Below, piece after piece: positions 10,201 to 20,178 of a stretch of 62,000 bases of DNA; position 1 is the first letter of the stretch, and each line of letters starts with the position of its first letter. The stretch is from positions 1,206,618 through 1,268,617 of the forward strand of contig NMRA01000013.1 of the NCBI GenBank assembly GCA_002633005.1. Reading direction: 5' to 3'. This DNA comes from Phoronis australis (taxonomy: Eukaryota > Phoronida > Phoronidae). The notes below the pieces were generated by a model. That model did no database searches and was not told the origin of the DNA. It worked only from the letters and a program-made list of their open reading frames with translations. The position numbers were made by a program, and so were the translations under genes.

Positions 10201-13200
10201 TCCTTAAATATGTCAAGGCAATTTTATTTGGTTAGTACTAACAAATTTTGGTTTATGCCCATGAAAGACGCTCCAATGGCCCTTCAGCTCTGTGTAAGAG
10301 ATGAGTATCGGCTACTTTACTACCTGACGGAACAGTAAATGTAGCGAAAATGAGCTCCCCCTTGCAATGAAAAATGGAAAAGTATTGTGCATGTATCTAC
10401 TACCTACAGACCTTCCCATCTCTTAGGATTGTGGGAAGGCGAGACGAAACGAAAATATATTAGCGGCTGAAAGCTCGCCTAATGGTTACACGAACTCAGA
10501 CCACTGAGTTCGGGAAACTATTTTTCCACCCGCCATTAACCCATCGCGAGTGCGCAGACTGGGCTGCCGCAATTTCCAGATTTCAGTTATACAGCACATG
10601 CTCAGCCGACGTATTTTACAGTTAACTTCTTTTACATTCCTTCGCAGCACCCTCTTGTGACCAGAAAGAAAACGTTTGTCATCAACAAAATGGCGACGCT
10701 TCGGCGAAAATTCTTGCTTCGCTTTTTCTTTTGAAATTCTTATCACAAAATATGAAAGTCTTTAACCGGTAGTCACTGGAAATGCTCTCGTGCATTGGTC
10801 GGTGCTCAAAAGTGACCTAATCAGACGTTCTTCAAGACACATTTGGTTGAAAAGTCAATTAGCAATTTGAACGTGACTTGATGCCACCTCTGTTTTGTTC
10901 CTTTAAGCCATTGACTGTATTTTTATTTTGCCACTGACTTTAAGTCAAGATTTCTCTTGATTATTTATGGGAAAATCAGATAAATACAAATTCTAGACTT
11001 AAGGAAAAAGATATTTCTTAGTCTAAGGAAAATTTAAACGAAATTGTCAAAAGATAAGGAAAAACGTCTTAACTTACAAGGAAAAACCAGTATACGGCCC
11101 CAGATTTGAAACGCATTGATTTGTCAAACGATGAACAAAGCTCTGAAGGAATTTTGACAAAAACACTATTTTATGGCGACAAATAGGTTAACGCAATCTG
11201 ACACAGTTCTGTCGACGTCCGTCCGCTTCATTTTGAAAACTACTCTACACTCTAAATGTTCCTACAAACACTCACAGGTGCATGGAAGCGGCCGGTGTGA
11301 CTGTCAATTTCAAGAAGAATGCAAAAATGCCGTTCCACATGATGGAGAACATTCAAATTTTCACGGACAAGGCCAGAGAGATCGGCGTCCCACCGGAATC
11401 CTCATTTCTCACCGTCGACCTATACGAAGGAAAAGACTTGTCACAAGTTGCTCTTGGTATACGGAATGTCGCCAAGCAGGTATTTCGAAACGGCTTTCAA
11501 GTACTTTCTGTACCTGGTTCCAAGAAACAGTCCCAAATAGGGACTCAAATGAGTTCCCTAAATCTACTGCGTATTCGTGGGTTTGTGAAAACACCGATTG
11601 TCCTTTCATATGTTGTTTGAGTGAGTACCATTACTTAGTGAATTTTTGGTTTTGATACAAATCGAGAGTTAACTCTTAAGTTGAATTCTCAATATTATTG
11701 AAAATAAGTAGGGATCTTTTCATGCAACGCCCCAAATTTAAGGACTATGTCCCTAATTATTTTGATTGAACAAAGGGCCCAGTTTTAAGTTACATCATTT
11801 GAAAATAAAATATCAGTAGTCAAAGAGGAACTCATAATAAAGACAAAACGATAGAAAAATATTACATCTGTGAGTAAAGAAAGAAACAAATACGCAAAAG
11901 ATTTAGGGAGCTTAATATAGTTGAGTCTCTATTTGGGACCGTTTCATGCAACCGGCCCCTGAGGTCTAAGTAAAATGAATTAAGCACTATGACGGTTTTT
12001 GAACCAAGCGCAACTAAAGGGCCTTAAATATTTTTCATTGTGCCAAGTGTGGTCGTACACTTCGAAATAAGCAAAGAGCATTTTTAAACCATATGAGTTG
12101 CAAAATGTACCTTTTAAGTGCGACCAAGGAGTTCAGTTGTGGGACATCCGCAGTGGATTGCAGTAAGTTGCCACTCAAGGACGAATGATACCACAAATGA
12201 AACCAGAGAATGTACATTCACCTTTAGCGAAGAAGACAGACAATTCACAAATCTCCAGGCGTAAAATTTCATTGAGAGCCAGTAGTAGACGTGCACCATC
12301 TAGCCCAGCATGGCCTTTCACTTACTTTCACTGTGCATTGAAGCTACCGTATACGATACGTCTTTTCATCGCCGGTGGTGTTGTCAATAAAAAGTCGAGT
12401 CATATGCGCTGCTTCAGCTACACAAGCGCAAGTTGTCGGGGAATATCAATCAGAAAGATGTTGTGTCATGCTTTGTCGTACGTGAATATCAATATGTTGG
12501 CATTAGAAGTGGAATCAGAGAGGTTTTCGGCCATTCCATTAAATGAAAGATTGTGTACAGCATGCAACCAAAATTTAATTGAAGACGAAATGTTTTTTTA
12601 TTTTCGTGTGCACCACACATAAAATAGTTTAAAAAACGGAGTTTCCAATTGAATGCTCCCATATAGACGTGTTTCTAAATTACCCGGATGCTCTTTCGAG
12701 GTTTTTGATTAGGGCACTAGATTGTCGCAGGAATTACCTACATTGTGTGTAACCGAATGGGTCTTTATAGGTATTCAGGTGACTTATAAGCCCAAGAGGC
12801 TGGGGATGTGTTGCAAATTTTATTTGTTTTTCTGTTGCATTCTGTAATGTATCCATGTCACTATAATAAATAGTAAACACAAATAAATATGATTTCAAAT
12901 ATAAGAGGAAAAATGAAAGCTCGACCGTGGCAGCTTGTCACGTTCGAACTGGACATGAGAGATAAAGGCTATACCGAATGTTAGTTTCTAACCCTAGTAA
13001 CTGTGAACGAAGCCGCTGTCAAGCGCCGCAGTCACGGCAAAAAACATGTATCAGGCGCGCAGGTATAGTTGAAACGGCAACTTATCGTCGATGGAAAACC
13101 GTGAGATCTCCGGCAAAATGTATTATCGTGTGCACCGGTCTTTTCTGTGTTGATATTTTGACAGACAGGTTCGCTTTATTTTGTCTTGCCTTGCCTTTCA

Positions 13201-13243
13201 GCTTGCAAGTCGCGGCTTCAAGGTACCGCAGATCGAATACTGA
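7207..13243 (+). CDS. Calponin-homology (transgelin/Mp20-like) protein, four joined exons
   Basis: The exons are 7207-7269 (WNIKLARAVLKWINSTLKEQ..), 9020-9087 (VDQDNTSTDYFQEVLKSGIL..), 11278-11479 (CMEAAGVTVNFKKNAKM..ENIQIFTDKA..FLTVDLYEGKDLSQVA..) and 13202-13243 (LASRGFKVPQIEY, stop TGA). Phases agree at every junction (0/0, 2/2, 0/0). Each exon is bounded by AG and GT; the last acceptor has a long pyrimidine tract. Together they give one calponin-homology domain of about 110 residues. It has the hallmarks of the type-3 CH domain of transgelin, calponin and muscle protein 20: a Trp in helix A, an 'LKSGILIC' helix, 'MPFHMMENI', and 'TVDLYEGKDLSQV'. These proteins bind actin and are common in muscle. 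The product stops about a dozen residues after the CH domain, so no calponin-like repeat is present. The N-terminus is unresolved. Introns carry MITEs and a LINE tail. Confidence 0.75.
7347..7450 (+). repeat. Dispersed repeat related to 58694-58800
   Basis: TCTCACTTGAGCACAAGTATAAAG...CATAACTGCTAGTTACGGAGAT resembles TCTCACTTAAGCAAAAGTACAAAG...TATAACTGCTACTGAGATAA at 58694. The same element family is therefore present at both ends of the window. At 58.6 kb it sits inside a MITE with TTTCATGAA ends. Confidence 0.45.
7566..7870. mobile_element. MITE with ~30-bp inverted ends and internal 21-bp repeats
   Basis: Left end TATGAAGCGTCAAGGGGTTC..TTAAACGAGTAC (about 7566-7597) is mirrored at 7839-7870 (GTACTCGTTTAAGAATCC..). 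The right half contains five tandem 21-bp units, about 7721-7826, with consensus near AAAAGTACACGTAGATTAAGC. An inverted, less regular copy of the unit (GCTTTTGCTTGATCTACGTAC) lies near 7618 in the left half. The tandem part makes a long but meaningless open frame on the minus strand. It lies in the second intron of the CH gene. Confidence 0.6.
8203..8354. mobile_element. Small MITE, 152 bp
   Basis: GGGCTGAGTTGCATAAAG at the left end is mirrored by CTTTTATGCAACTGGGCCC at the right end. The interior carries a second inner inverted pair around GTTGTTGC/ACAATAAC. No coding capacity. It lies in a CH-gene intron. Confidence 0.6.
9627..9684 (+). repeat. Dispersed repeat with partner at 16060-16123
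   Basis: AAGACTATCGTCAAAAAGCT..TATACAGCTTTGTACCAAGG is repeated in the same orientation at 16060-16123 (AAGACTATCGTCAAAATAAA..TATACAGCTTTGCGCCAAGG). The core contains an internal AGCTGTATA/TATACAGCT palindrome. Confidence 0.5.
9799..9868 (+). repeat. Dispersed repeat, copy 2 (partner at 6474-6545)
   Basis: GGTTGGAAGTACGCACATCG...CCGAATTGCACATCAAATA matches the 6474-6545 copy in the same orientation. It lies in the intron between CH exons at 9087 and 11278. The rest of that intron holds only short open frames (for example 9344-9619 plus) with no recognised motif. Confidence 0.5.
11531..11938. mobile_element. MITE, 408 bp, inverted ends TCCCAAATAG(G/A)GACTCAA
   Basis: TCCCAAATAGGGACTCAA at 11531-11548 and TTGAGTCTCTATTTGGGA at 11921-11938 form the ends. 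The pairing continues inward through CTCCCTAAATCTTTTGCGTAT-like sequence, giving arms of about 55 bp. A partial copy is at 6952-7119. It begins 51 bp after the donor of the third CH exon, and both copies sit in introns of the same gene. Confidence 0.65.
12480..12885 (+). mobile_element. 3' end of a decayed LINE (CR1/L2-like)
   Basis: The plus frame reads LALEVESERFSAIPLNERLC, then TACNQNLIEDEMFFYF. This matches the C-terminal zinc-like tail 'IEVGRxxxIPRxxRxCxxC..xxEDExHF' of many CR1/L2-type LINE polyproteins. Stops follow, and the 3' part (about 12820-12885) has the TGTAATGT...AATAAATAGTAA look of a LINE 3' end. Severely 5'-truncated, in the last CH-gene intron. Confidence 0.55.
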
Positions 13244-13841
13244 AGTGGGCAGACACGAACCCAAAGAGAACTTTTTACGCTTTCTTGGCGTACCTAAGAA
13301 AAAATCGCGCCGGCACCGAAATTCAACAACTCTGTAATTAAATTCTTAATATTTGATGCATCTGTTAGTCTTCCGGTCGTTGTGATGTAGACGCAAGTAT
13401 CCATAGTCGGGGCCGTTTGAAAGGTTTTAGATGGTATTAACAAAAAGAAATCATTTTCAATAGGAATGAGTCGACGTAGTAAATTGTAGTGGAAAAGTGA
13501 CGCCATGTATTTTGCATAGCTTGTGCACAAATGATTCCGTGTTGAGCGTACACCACAGACATCCAGTAAAATATGATTATATCATGTACACAACAAAGAC
13601 CACAGAATAACAAATTTAAAGTTGCAGGGTTGCAACTAACATTTTAATTGGTTGTGTTGTTCTTAATCCTGTTATTGGATAGAACTTTGTAATACCAACA
13701 ACACCCACCAGCGAACTTAATTTGGCAACATTATTTGTTAGAACTGTGTAACTTTTTGGTTGTCGTAGGTGTTCGAATGCGAGCACCGTCAACACGATAT
13801 CAGTGACGCCGAAACAGAAGAATATATACAATACATACATA

Positions 13842-14188
13842 GGGCCAGTTTCATAAAAAGTGACTTAACGACGCCAGGAACGTGAAAAGTCATAAAAATA
13901 CACTTTAAACGGGTCGTGGCGAATCTTACTTCTTGTAGATGCAAACGTTAGGGTTATTCACTTAAAACATTGCACCAGTTTGCTACTCTTAAATTTTGAT
14001 CATTTAGATCAAAAGTCCAATCATCAGCCTATTCCATACCAGGCTAACTTTCGGTCTTAGCTCAGACCCATTTCACTCGTAAATTTGAACGTAAGAAATT
14101 TCATAAAACAGGAATAAGACATTTTGGTCTTAAGTTTGCTGAATTACGGCCTAAGTTCAGACAGAAAAAAATTCATGAAACGAGCCCC
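13842..14188. mobile_element. MITE, ~347 bp, ends GGGCCAGTTTCATAAA / TTCATGAAACGAGCCCC
   Basis: Left end AGGGCCAGTTTCATAAAAAG and right end TTCATGAAACGAGCCCCC are imperfect inverted repeats. The left end also resembles, in reverse, the right end of the 58.6-kb MITE (CAGTCACTTTTCATGAAATA..), so both may belong to one family. No coding capacity. The preceding stretch 13244-13841 contains the presumed CH-gene 3' UTR and no other supported feature. Confidence 0.5.
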
Positions 14189-14354
14189 CGGTGTACCAAA
14201 ATGAAACTTCCAAAATTCAGGGGCCGTAATTTCGACAGTTTAATATGTGACACAGTATGATATAGCTGTATATCAGACATAGTGTTATACTGTTAAAATA
14301 CGAATATGAATGATTATCGCGGACCCTGGTTCTTTGTATGAATAGAGTAGGTAA

Positions 14355-14373
14355 CCCCCCCCCCCTCCCCCCC
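14355..14373. repeat. Poly-C tract
   Basis: Eleven C, one T, seven C. Similar C runs occur at 18579-18589 and 54974-54986, the last preceded by an unresolved base. These are slippage-prone simple repeats and likely sequencing trouble spots. Confidence 0.8.
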
Positions 14374-14439
14374 AGAGCCGTATGTATCACGTGACGTTGT
14401 GATAACGAGTCTTATTAGATTTCTGTGTTCTACCCTGCG

Positions 14440-14511
14440 GTCCCGATGTTTTAATGGATAAGCGTTTACACCGATTGTATAAGGTTCCGGGTTCGAGGCC
14501 CAATCGGGGCA
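14440..14511 (+). pseudogene. tRNA-like unit (tRNA-Arg-like pseudogene or SINE head)
   Basis: Seventy-two nucleotides retain the acceptor stem (GTCCCGA with TCGGGGC), a D-loop reading AATGGATAAGCG and a B box GGTTCGAGGCC. The AATGGATAAGG-type D-arm is typical of tRNA-Arg. The D-stem GGCC has become TTTT, the anticodon loop lacks the invariant U33, and only three of five T-stem pairs hold. It is therefore not a working tRNA. It is flanked by an inverted repeat, TACCCTGC at 14431-14438 and GCAGGGTA at 14549-14556, which suggests a SINE-like or mobile unit and not a plain gene relic. Confidence 0.5.
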
Positions 14512-14556
14512 ACAATCTTTACAGAGTTACAATGACACATGTGACTCTGCAGGGTA

Positions 14557-17500
14557 ACGACTCTAAGCCAACATAGAACCAGTTGATAATATAACTAATG
14601 CTAAAATTTAACATGAAGATAAATCCAACTCAAGCTAAATAATCCTAAAATATAAAATACAAACAGGTCCAACCCAAACAATATGTACAAACTGTGTAAC
14701 TATGCAGCTACAAGTAAATAATGAAAAGTTGCTTGTTCCAAAGTGCACGAATTGCAGAAGAAAACCTAAGATCAAATTCGTTTGTAACACATTGCCAAAG
14801 AAAGGGTACAGTTGATCGATTTTGTCGGTTTCGCCGATTAAACTGCCTAAGATGTGATTGGTTCTCGTTGACGACGCCTGGCTTTTAAGCCAATCAGATG
14901 TCTTAAAGGGTTGACCCGTTAAAATCGGCGAAGTCAATCAAGTGAAGTCAATTAGAGTAATTATTTCTGTGTGAAGGCAAACGTTTTTGCAAAGCTAGTT
15001 TGTTATAGTAGTAATAAGTATAACGAGATTCGCCAGACTCGTGCTGCATTTCGCGTAGCTTTTAAACAGAGCTCCTTCTTATGGGTTGGTTTACTGACTA
15101 AATTTCGCCTCGTTTGGCTGGCTAAAAACAAAAAGCGAATTGGGCCTTTTACTTCCGTAATGCCGTAGAGCGTTCACAACGCTTGACACTAAGCTAAACG
15201 CAAAGTCGCATTGGACCAAAGAAAAGGTCGAACGACCGCAGCGCCACCCATTCTCTCTTCCATTGTCCCCGTAAATGCCTAAATGTACTAAATTAAAATG
15301 TAGGCGTACGTTAATTCTTAATTCTCTAACTCGATTACTCCTGCCGATGAACGGACATAGAACACAGACGACCGCATGGGCTGGTGGCGCGAATTTCACC
15401 GATTTTGTCAAAAAATTCCGACTTCTATCTGGTCACTATACCTGTGGTTTTAAAGTCCTTCTCTTACGCGTTGTTAACCCTTATTACATGGTTAGAGGAT
15501 GTTATAAGGATCCTAGAAGTACTTACCCCATAACTAATACACAATCCGTACTCGAAAAAAGTTTAAATGAACGCGCCACTCACGATTCGCACCCGAAGAA
15601 CCGCCGCCATTTTGAACTTGCCGCGAACCCGGAAGTACAATTCATTCAGGAACTCAGGCCAAGAAAACGCCGTCAGTGCGACTGGACCAGTGCCAGTACT
15701 GTTACCAGCCAGCAAACGGGGATAAGATAATCGACAGCGCGCCTTAATTTTAATGAAATCAAAATACGGACAATTTTATCGAATTTGCTGAAGAAATGTG
15801 GCGAAAAAATTTTGACAGAAATTATTTTGCCAGACTCGGGACCGCAGCCTATCGCACTCGGTGCGGATCGAGACCAGACACTGGCGAACGGTAAATGCAT
15901 TCGGTTGCAAGCTGTTTTGTCGAAGTAAAATGGTCAAATCATAAATGCTGCATATATTCAAGGGTAGTTTCAGACACTTGCATGAAATTACGGGCTAGTT
16001 AGTCCTGTGTCACACTGCCGCGGCAGACCTTAGTTAGCCTCAGTCACCCGCTACCAGTAAAGACTATCGTCAAAATAAAGCTTGTTAGTAGGCCTATACA
16101 GCTTTGCGCCAAGGCTACCTTAGGCCTAACTGGTCGCTGGCCACAGCGCTCGCTCAAACGAGGTTTATTTAGAACTTGGGTACTTCTGGCGAACTGTGCA
16201 AAGTTGTTGGCTTTCAGTAGAGATTTTCCCAGACTTTGTATGAGCGCACCAAGCCTAAAAGAATGGGGGGCTGGAATTTTTGGGAATGTCTATCTTTTAC
16301 TATAAGATTCAGTGGGTATGTTCAGAGCTATGAATAGCAGACTCTAACTTTTGGAACTTCCTGTGTTCTAGTGGAATATTGTCTCATTTTCTACTTTTTT
16401 CGGAATTAGTGCTTCTGTGACTGAGGCAGACCTTTTTCCAGTTCTCCAAAAAGGGGGCTCGTTCGAGCACATAAGTATGACAAGTCCAATACAACATGTT
16501 ATCATTTTTTATTCATTAAGTCAAAATGATTCAAACTTTTAGCACAATAAGTAACTTAAAATGCACAATACTTTACAACATTTAGCATTATAAACACTAT
16601 TCAATAGCAACAGTTTCCATGATATGAAAGTGGACATACATGTAACTATTACCATGGTGACGGAATAATGTTTCCTTACACCAGAATTTGACAAGCATCA
16701 TTTAAAAAAATATGAAGTTGCAAGGAACAAGAATTAGAGGCTTGAAGCTTCACAATCCAACATAGCTTATTTCTCAAATTAAGATTATTTATATTGTTGA
16801 CTTGATAACCTGAATTAAGAAGCAATAAGTTACAAAACATGACTTGAAAGCAATTGAGACTTAAAATTTTGAAAAATATGAATCATTTTGTGACACTGAA
16901 TCAAGTCTTGAACAGCAGTTGACAGTCAAACAAAATTATTTCAACTATTTTTTAGCTTAGTGTAAGATCACCTGAATGTAAAATAAATCGAATATATCTT
17001 ATATTTTTGCACAAAAAACACGAAAATTGAACAAATTTTCTTTTTTAGCAACGTTTGTCAAAATGTATCAACGTTAAATCTTCACAAATTACAAAGTAGC
17101 CGATTGAACATGCCTTTCAGTTCAGCAAAAGTCGCCATGTTGTCGGTGCCGCCAGAAATGAGACGAAGTCCAACGGGAATTGTGAGCACATTTATCACTT
17201 AATGAGTAACACCTGCGAGGCTGAAATTTGCTGAACACTGTTAAATCGTGCAGAATAGTAAGTAAAGATATGTCTAACTAAATTTCACCGTAATTTGTTG
17301 GAGAAAACAATTTACACAAAGTTTTAAACTCGTAACTTATCCCACTGTCCTCCAATATGGCCGACGCGATCCAAACGGAGTGACCCAAATTTCGCCACAA
17401 AACTTGCAATAACTTTAGACTGCTTGCACCATTTTGATACTTTTTCGATTTTTACTGAGTAGAATGCACTACCTTTGCGATGATAGCAAAGTACTTTTTC

Positions 17501-19410
17501 AAAACGAGAAAAAAAATAAAACCGAAAAAATTGGTTCGACCCATATTGGTTCCTAGGTTCGACCGGCCTACGTAAGGAACTAAACACCAATGCTATTTTA
17601 ACATAATAAGTACGCATAACATTCCAAAAAAAAGTCAACGACCACTAACTACAAAATATAAATACACTACATATGCAAACGAATCACGAGATATTACTAA
17701 TAAAACAAAATAATGAAGACTTTTCGAGCAAGCGATTCAGTTACAAGGAAAAAATGTCGGCTTTCAGGACAAGTTCCTAAACTGATGAGCCGGAAATGTG
17801 GGTACGGAAATAACCGATGACAGCCGGTAATTATACGCTCACAGAGAAGGGTCAAATACTGTTAAAAAATCGCTTTCGGCAAGAAAGGCGAATAGAATAT
17901 AAAGAAAGGGTGTCGAAAATAAGATTTTATGTAGTAAGTATTTTCGGATACTGGAACCACATGGGCAGTTTGAGAGAAGGACTTTAAAGAGTGGTGCCAA
18001 ATGTGCTGCATTCAGCGTAACAGTTGCTAATCAAATGTTATAAATCTAGGAGAACTGTTCACGAAATCTGAAATGAATTTAGAGGGAATTATTGTCCGAC
18101 TTTGATACTCGCACTGGCGACCAGGATTTTTCCCCAGGTCACCAAACGCAATCTGAGGTGGCATTGGTCGCTTAATCGAGCGCTGTTTCAGTAACGCTAG
18201 GACCTACGCTAGTACCTCGCTAAAATAAAGATCACGTGTTCTCATTTGAAGCACACGACAATATCTCACGTAATTTCGTGAAGACGTGATTTTTTAGCGA
18301 GACCCTTGTGTTAATGAACTCTACTCCGGTCTCATAAAATTCTTCACTGTTACAAACTCAAGTCACAGGCAATGTGTATATCTGTCGTTTTCAAATTCCT
18401 AATTTCAGGGTTGGTAAACCCAAAATAACTCTTGAAGCGTTTTATTTTTTAGTCGGTAATGAATCATTGTTTGTAACGGCAAAATAAATGCACACTCAAA
18501 TGTACAGAAAAGTAAGGCGCTTAATTAAAACAAATATTGGTTAACAATAAAATATACTAGCGTCTGAAGTTAAAATCGCCCCCCCCCCCTTGGGTGCCGC
18601 AAGAAAAATGAAAGAGCAATAGCGTGACGCGAGGGTAAATACTGAGTTCAGTTCAGTAACTACGACCGGTAGCGGATGAGTATGGGGCTCAGACCCCAGA
18701 TCTCGGCGGCATCGTGTTCCCGTGTTTTTTTTTTTATTTTTTTCAGTCCACCGAGATAAGTTTTCCGATCAAAAGGTCTACATTCTACATTCCCGCCCCC
18801 CACAACTTTCGGGACGTCTATGCATATACAATCGCGCCTTTCCCAATTCCCCGAGGCAACATGTTGGGCCCCCCTTATAGTATCCTAGATTCGCCACTGT
18901 GGGAATATCCCTCCGAGCTAGATCTCTGGGTACAACCGATCTGGCATTATAAGTACCTGGCGAGTTAACCACGGGAAGTACTATTAACGCCATGCCATTT
19001 TTTGGCTTCGTAATAAATCGAGGTTTACGATACTGGCCCCAATTCGTTAAAACAGGCCGTTTTAATACAAAGCCGAAACAACTAGAGCCCCGATTCATTA
19101 CAAAGACCTGTTTAGTTGCAATTGTATTAAAAACGGGTCAGTTTTGACTGTTACAGTTGTAACAAAACGGGGCGTTGCATAAAGGCAGGGCTTATCAGGG
19201 CTGTGTCTCGCTAGACGACAGTAGGGTCGAGAAACAAAGCGGGCGCCTGGGCAACACGACACCCTGGCCCCCTGACCTACTACTTTTACTCTACAATAAC
19301 CCCATGCACACGCATCCGCCATTTTAGGCAGGTGGAGACAAACAATGCCAATAGCTTTTATTGTAAAATAACAAATAAAAATAATTAAATACAATATATA
19401 AATAATATTT
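14557..19410. other. Long stretch without a supported gene
   Basis: AT-rich sequence with short ORFs on both strands, including a 151-codon plus frame at 15275-15730 with no recognisable motif. A dispersed repeat lies at 16060-16123 (partner 9627-9684), and an 11-C run at 18579-18589. Stretches near 17740-17830 and 22310-22370 share TTCCTRAACTRATGWGC...ACGGAAATA words, hinting at a further interspersed element. The region 19020-19160 has inverted GCCCCGATTC/AAAACGGGGC-like words. Confidence 0.35.
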
Positions 19411-19782
19411 TTATTCTGACTCTTCATTTTCATAAAAATTCGATTCATTCAGACCTCCCACATAGAGAGTTCTTATATTGTCAGTCGACTTCGGCACGTG
19501 GTGGAACACATAACAGTCTTCATTCTTAAGGTACTGAAAAGACTCACCAGACCAGAATGCATAGAAGGAGCAAATATTTTTAGGGAAAGACGACAAATTC
19601 TTTACATTGATAACGTTTTCGACTTGCAAAGTTCTACGGTCATTTTCAAAGTGAAACAAAGAGTTTGAAAATGTACGCCGGACCTTGGAGGTCGAAAACG
19701 TTAACAAGGTAACGACTTTATCGCTGGTGTCTAAAGAATTTTGCTCATCGAGTGATCTCCCTGAGCAACCGTCACAGGAACG
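19411..19782 (-). CDS. Candidate terminal coding exon, unrecognised
   Basis: On the minus strand, a TTTCTGTAG acceptor-like site is followed by 123 open codons starting RSCDGCSGRSLDEQNSLDTS and ending LYVGGLNESNFYENEESE, with stop TAA. The stop overlaps an AATAAA hexamer, and a second AATAAA lies about 60 bp downstream, fitting a short 3' UTR. Composition is protein-like with acidic and aromatic patches (FYAFWSGESFQYLKNEDCY). I do not recognise the family. It lies about 400 bp downstream of the 7TM receptor stop on the same strand, so it may be a separate gene or an alternative 3' exon. Confidence 0.4.
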   Translation of the reverse strand, partial: RSCDGCSGRSLDEQNSLDTSDKVVTLLTFSTSKVRRTFSNSLFHFENDRRTLQVENVINVKNLSSFPKNICSFYAFWSGESFQYLKNEDCYVFHHVPKSTDNIRTLYVGGLNESNFYENEESE

Positions 19783-20178
19783 CTACAGAAACTCCTCAGA
19801 GACATGCAAAGGTTTGCGATAAGTTTTACCTCACAAATCTGGTGCACCTCCCTTATTGGCTGTATGTATCACCTTCAAGCGCTCATGTGGGACACATCAA
19901 CGCTGTACTGCTAGCAAAGCCATTGAGCGTATGCTCGTAGATGCCGCACATATAGCATTGGATATCTTCACAGCACACCAGACATCCTCTCTAACTGCGT
20001 GACTGATTGGTAACATTGTCGATAACACGATAATCGATCAATGAACTGAAGAAAGAGATACTCTTCTTATGACTTCTAATTCTGAATCTGGAGACTTAAT
20101 TAACCTTTGTCTATCTGAAGACGAATAGCAAAAATCCTTGAAAACTTCTATATTTATTTTGCTGTTTTGTTTGCTTTT

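Noticed and set aside
11173-11655. 160-codon plus frame over the third CH exon
   Set aside because: Wrong frame; the overlapping 11278-11479 reading gives the clear CH-domain sequence and matches the neighbouring exons in phase.
14440-14511. Working tRNA-Arg gene
   Set aside because: D-stem lost, no U33 before the anticodon and T-stem mismatches; kept only as a pseudogene or SINE head.
15275-15730. 151-codon plus frame
   Set aside because: No recognised motif, no convincing splice sites or poly(A) signal, no repeat partner; chance frame is likely.
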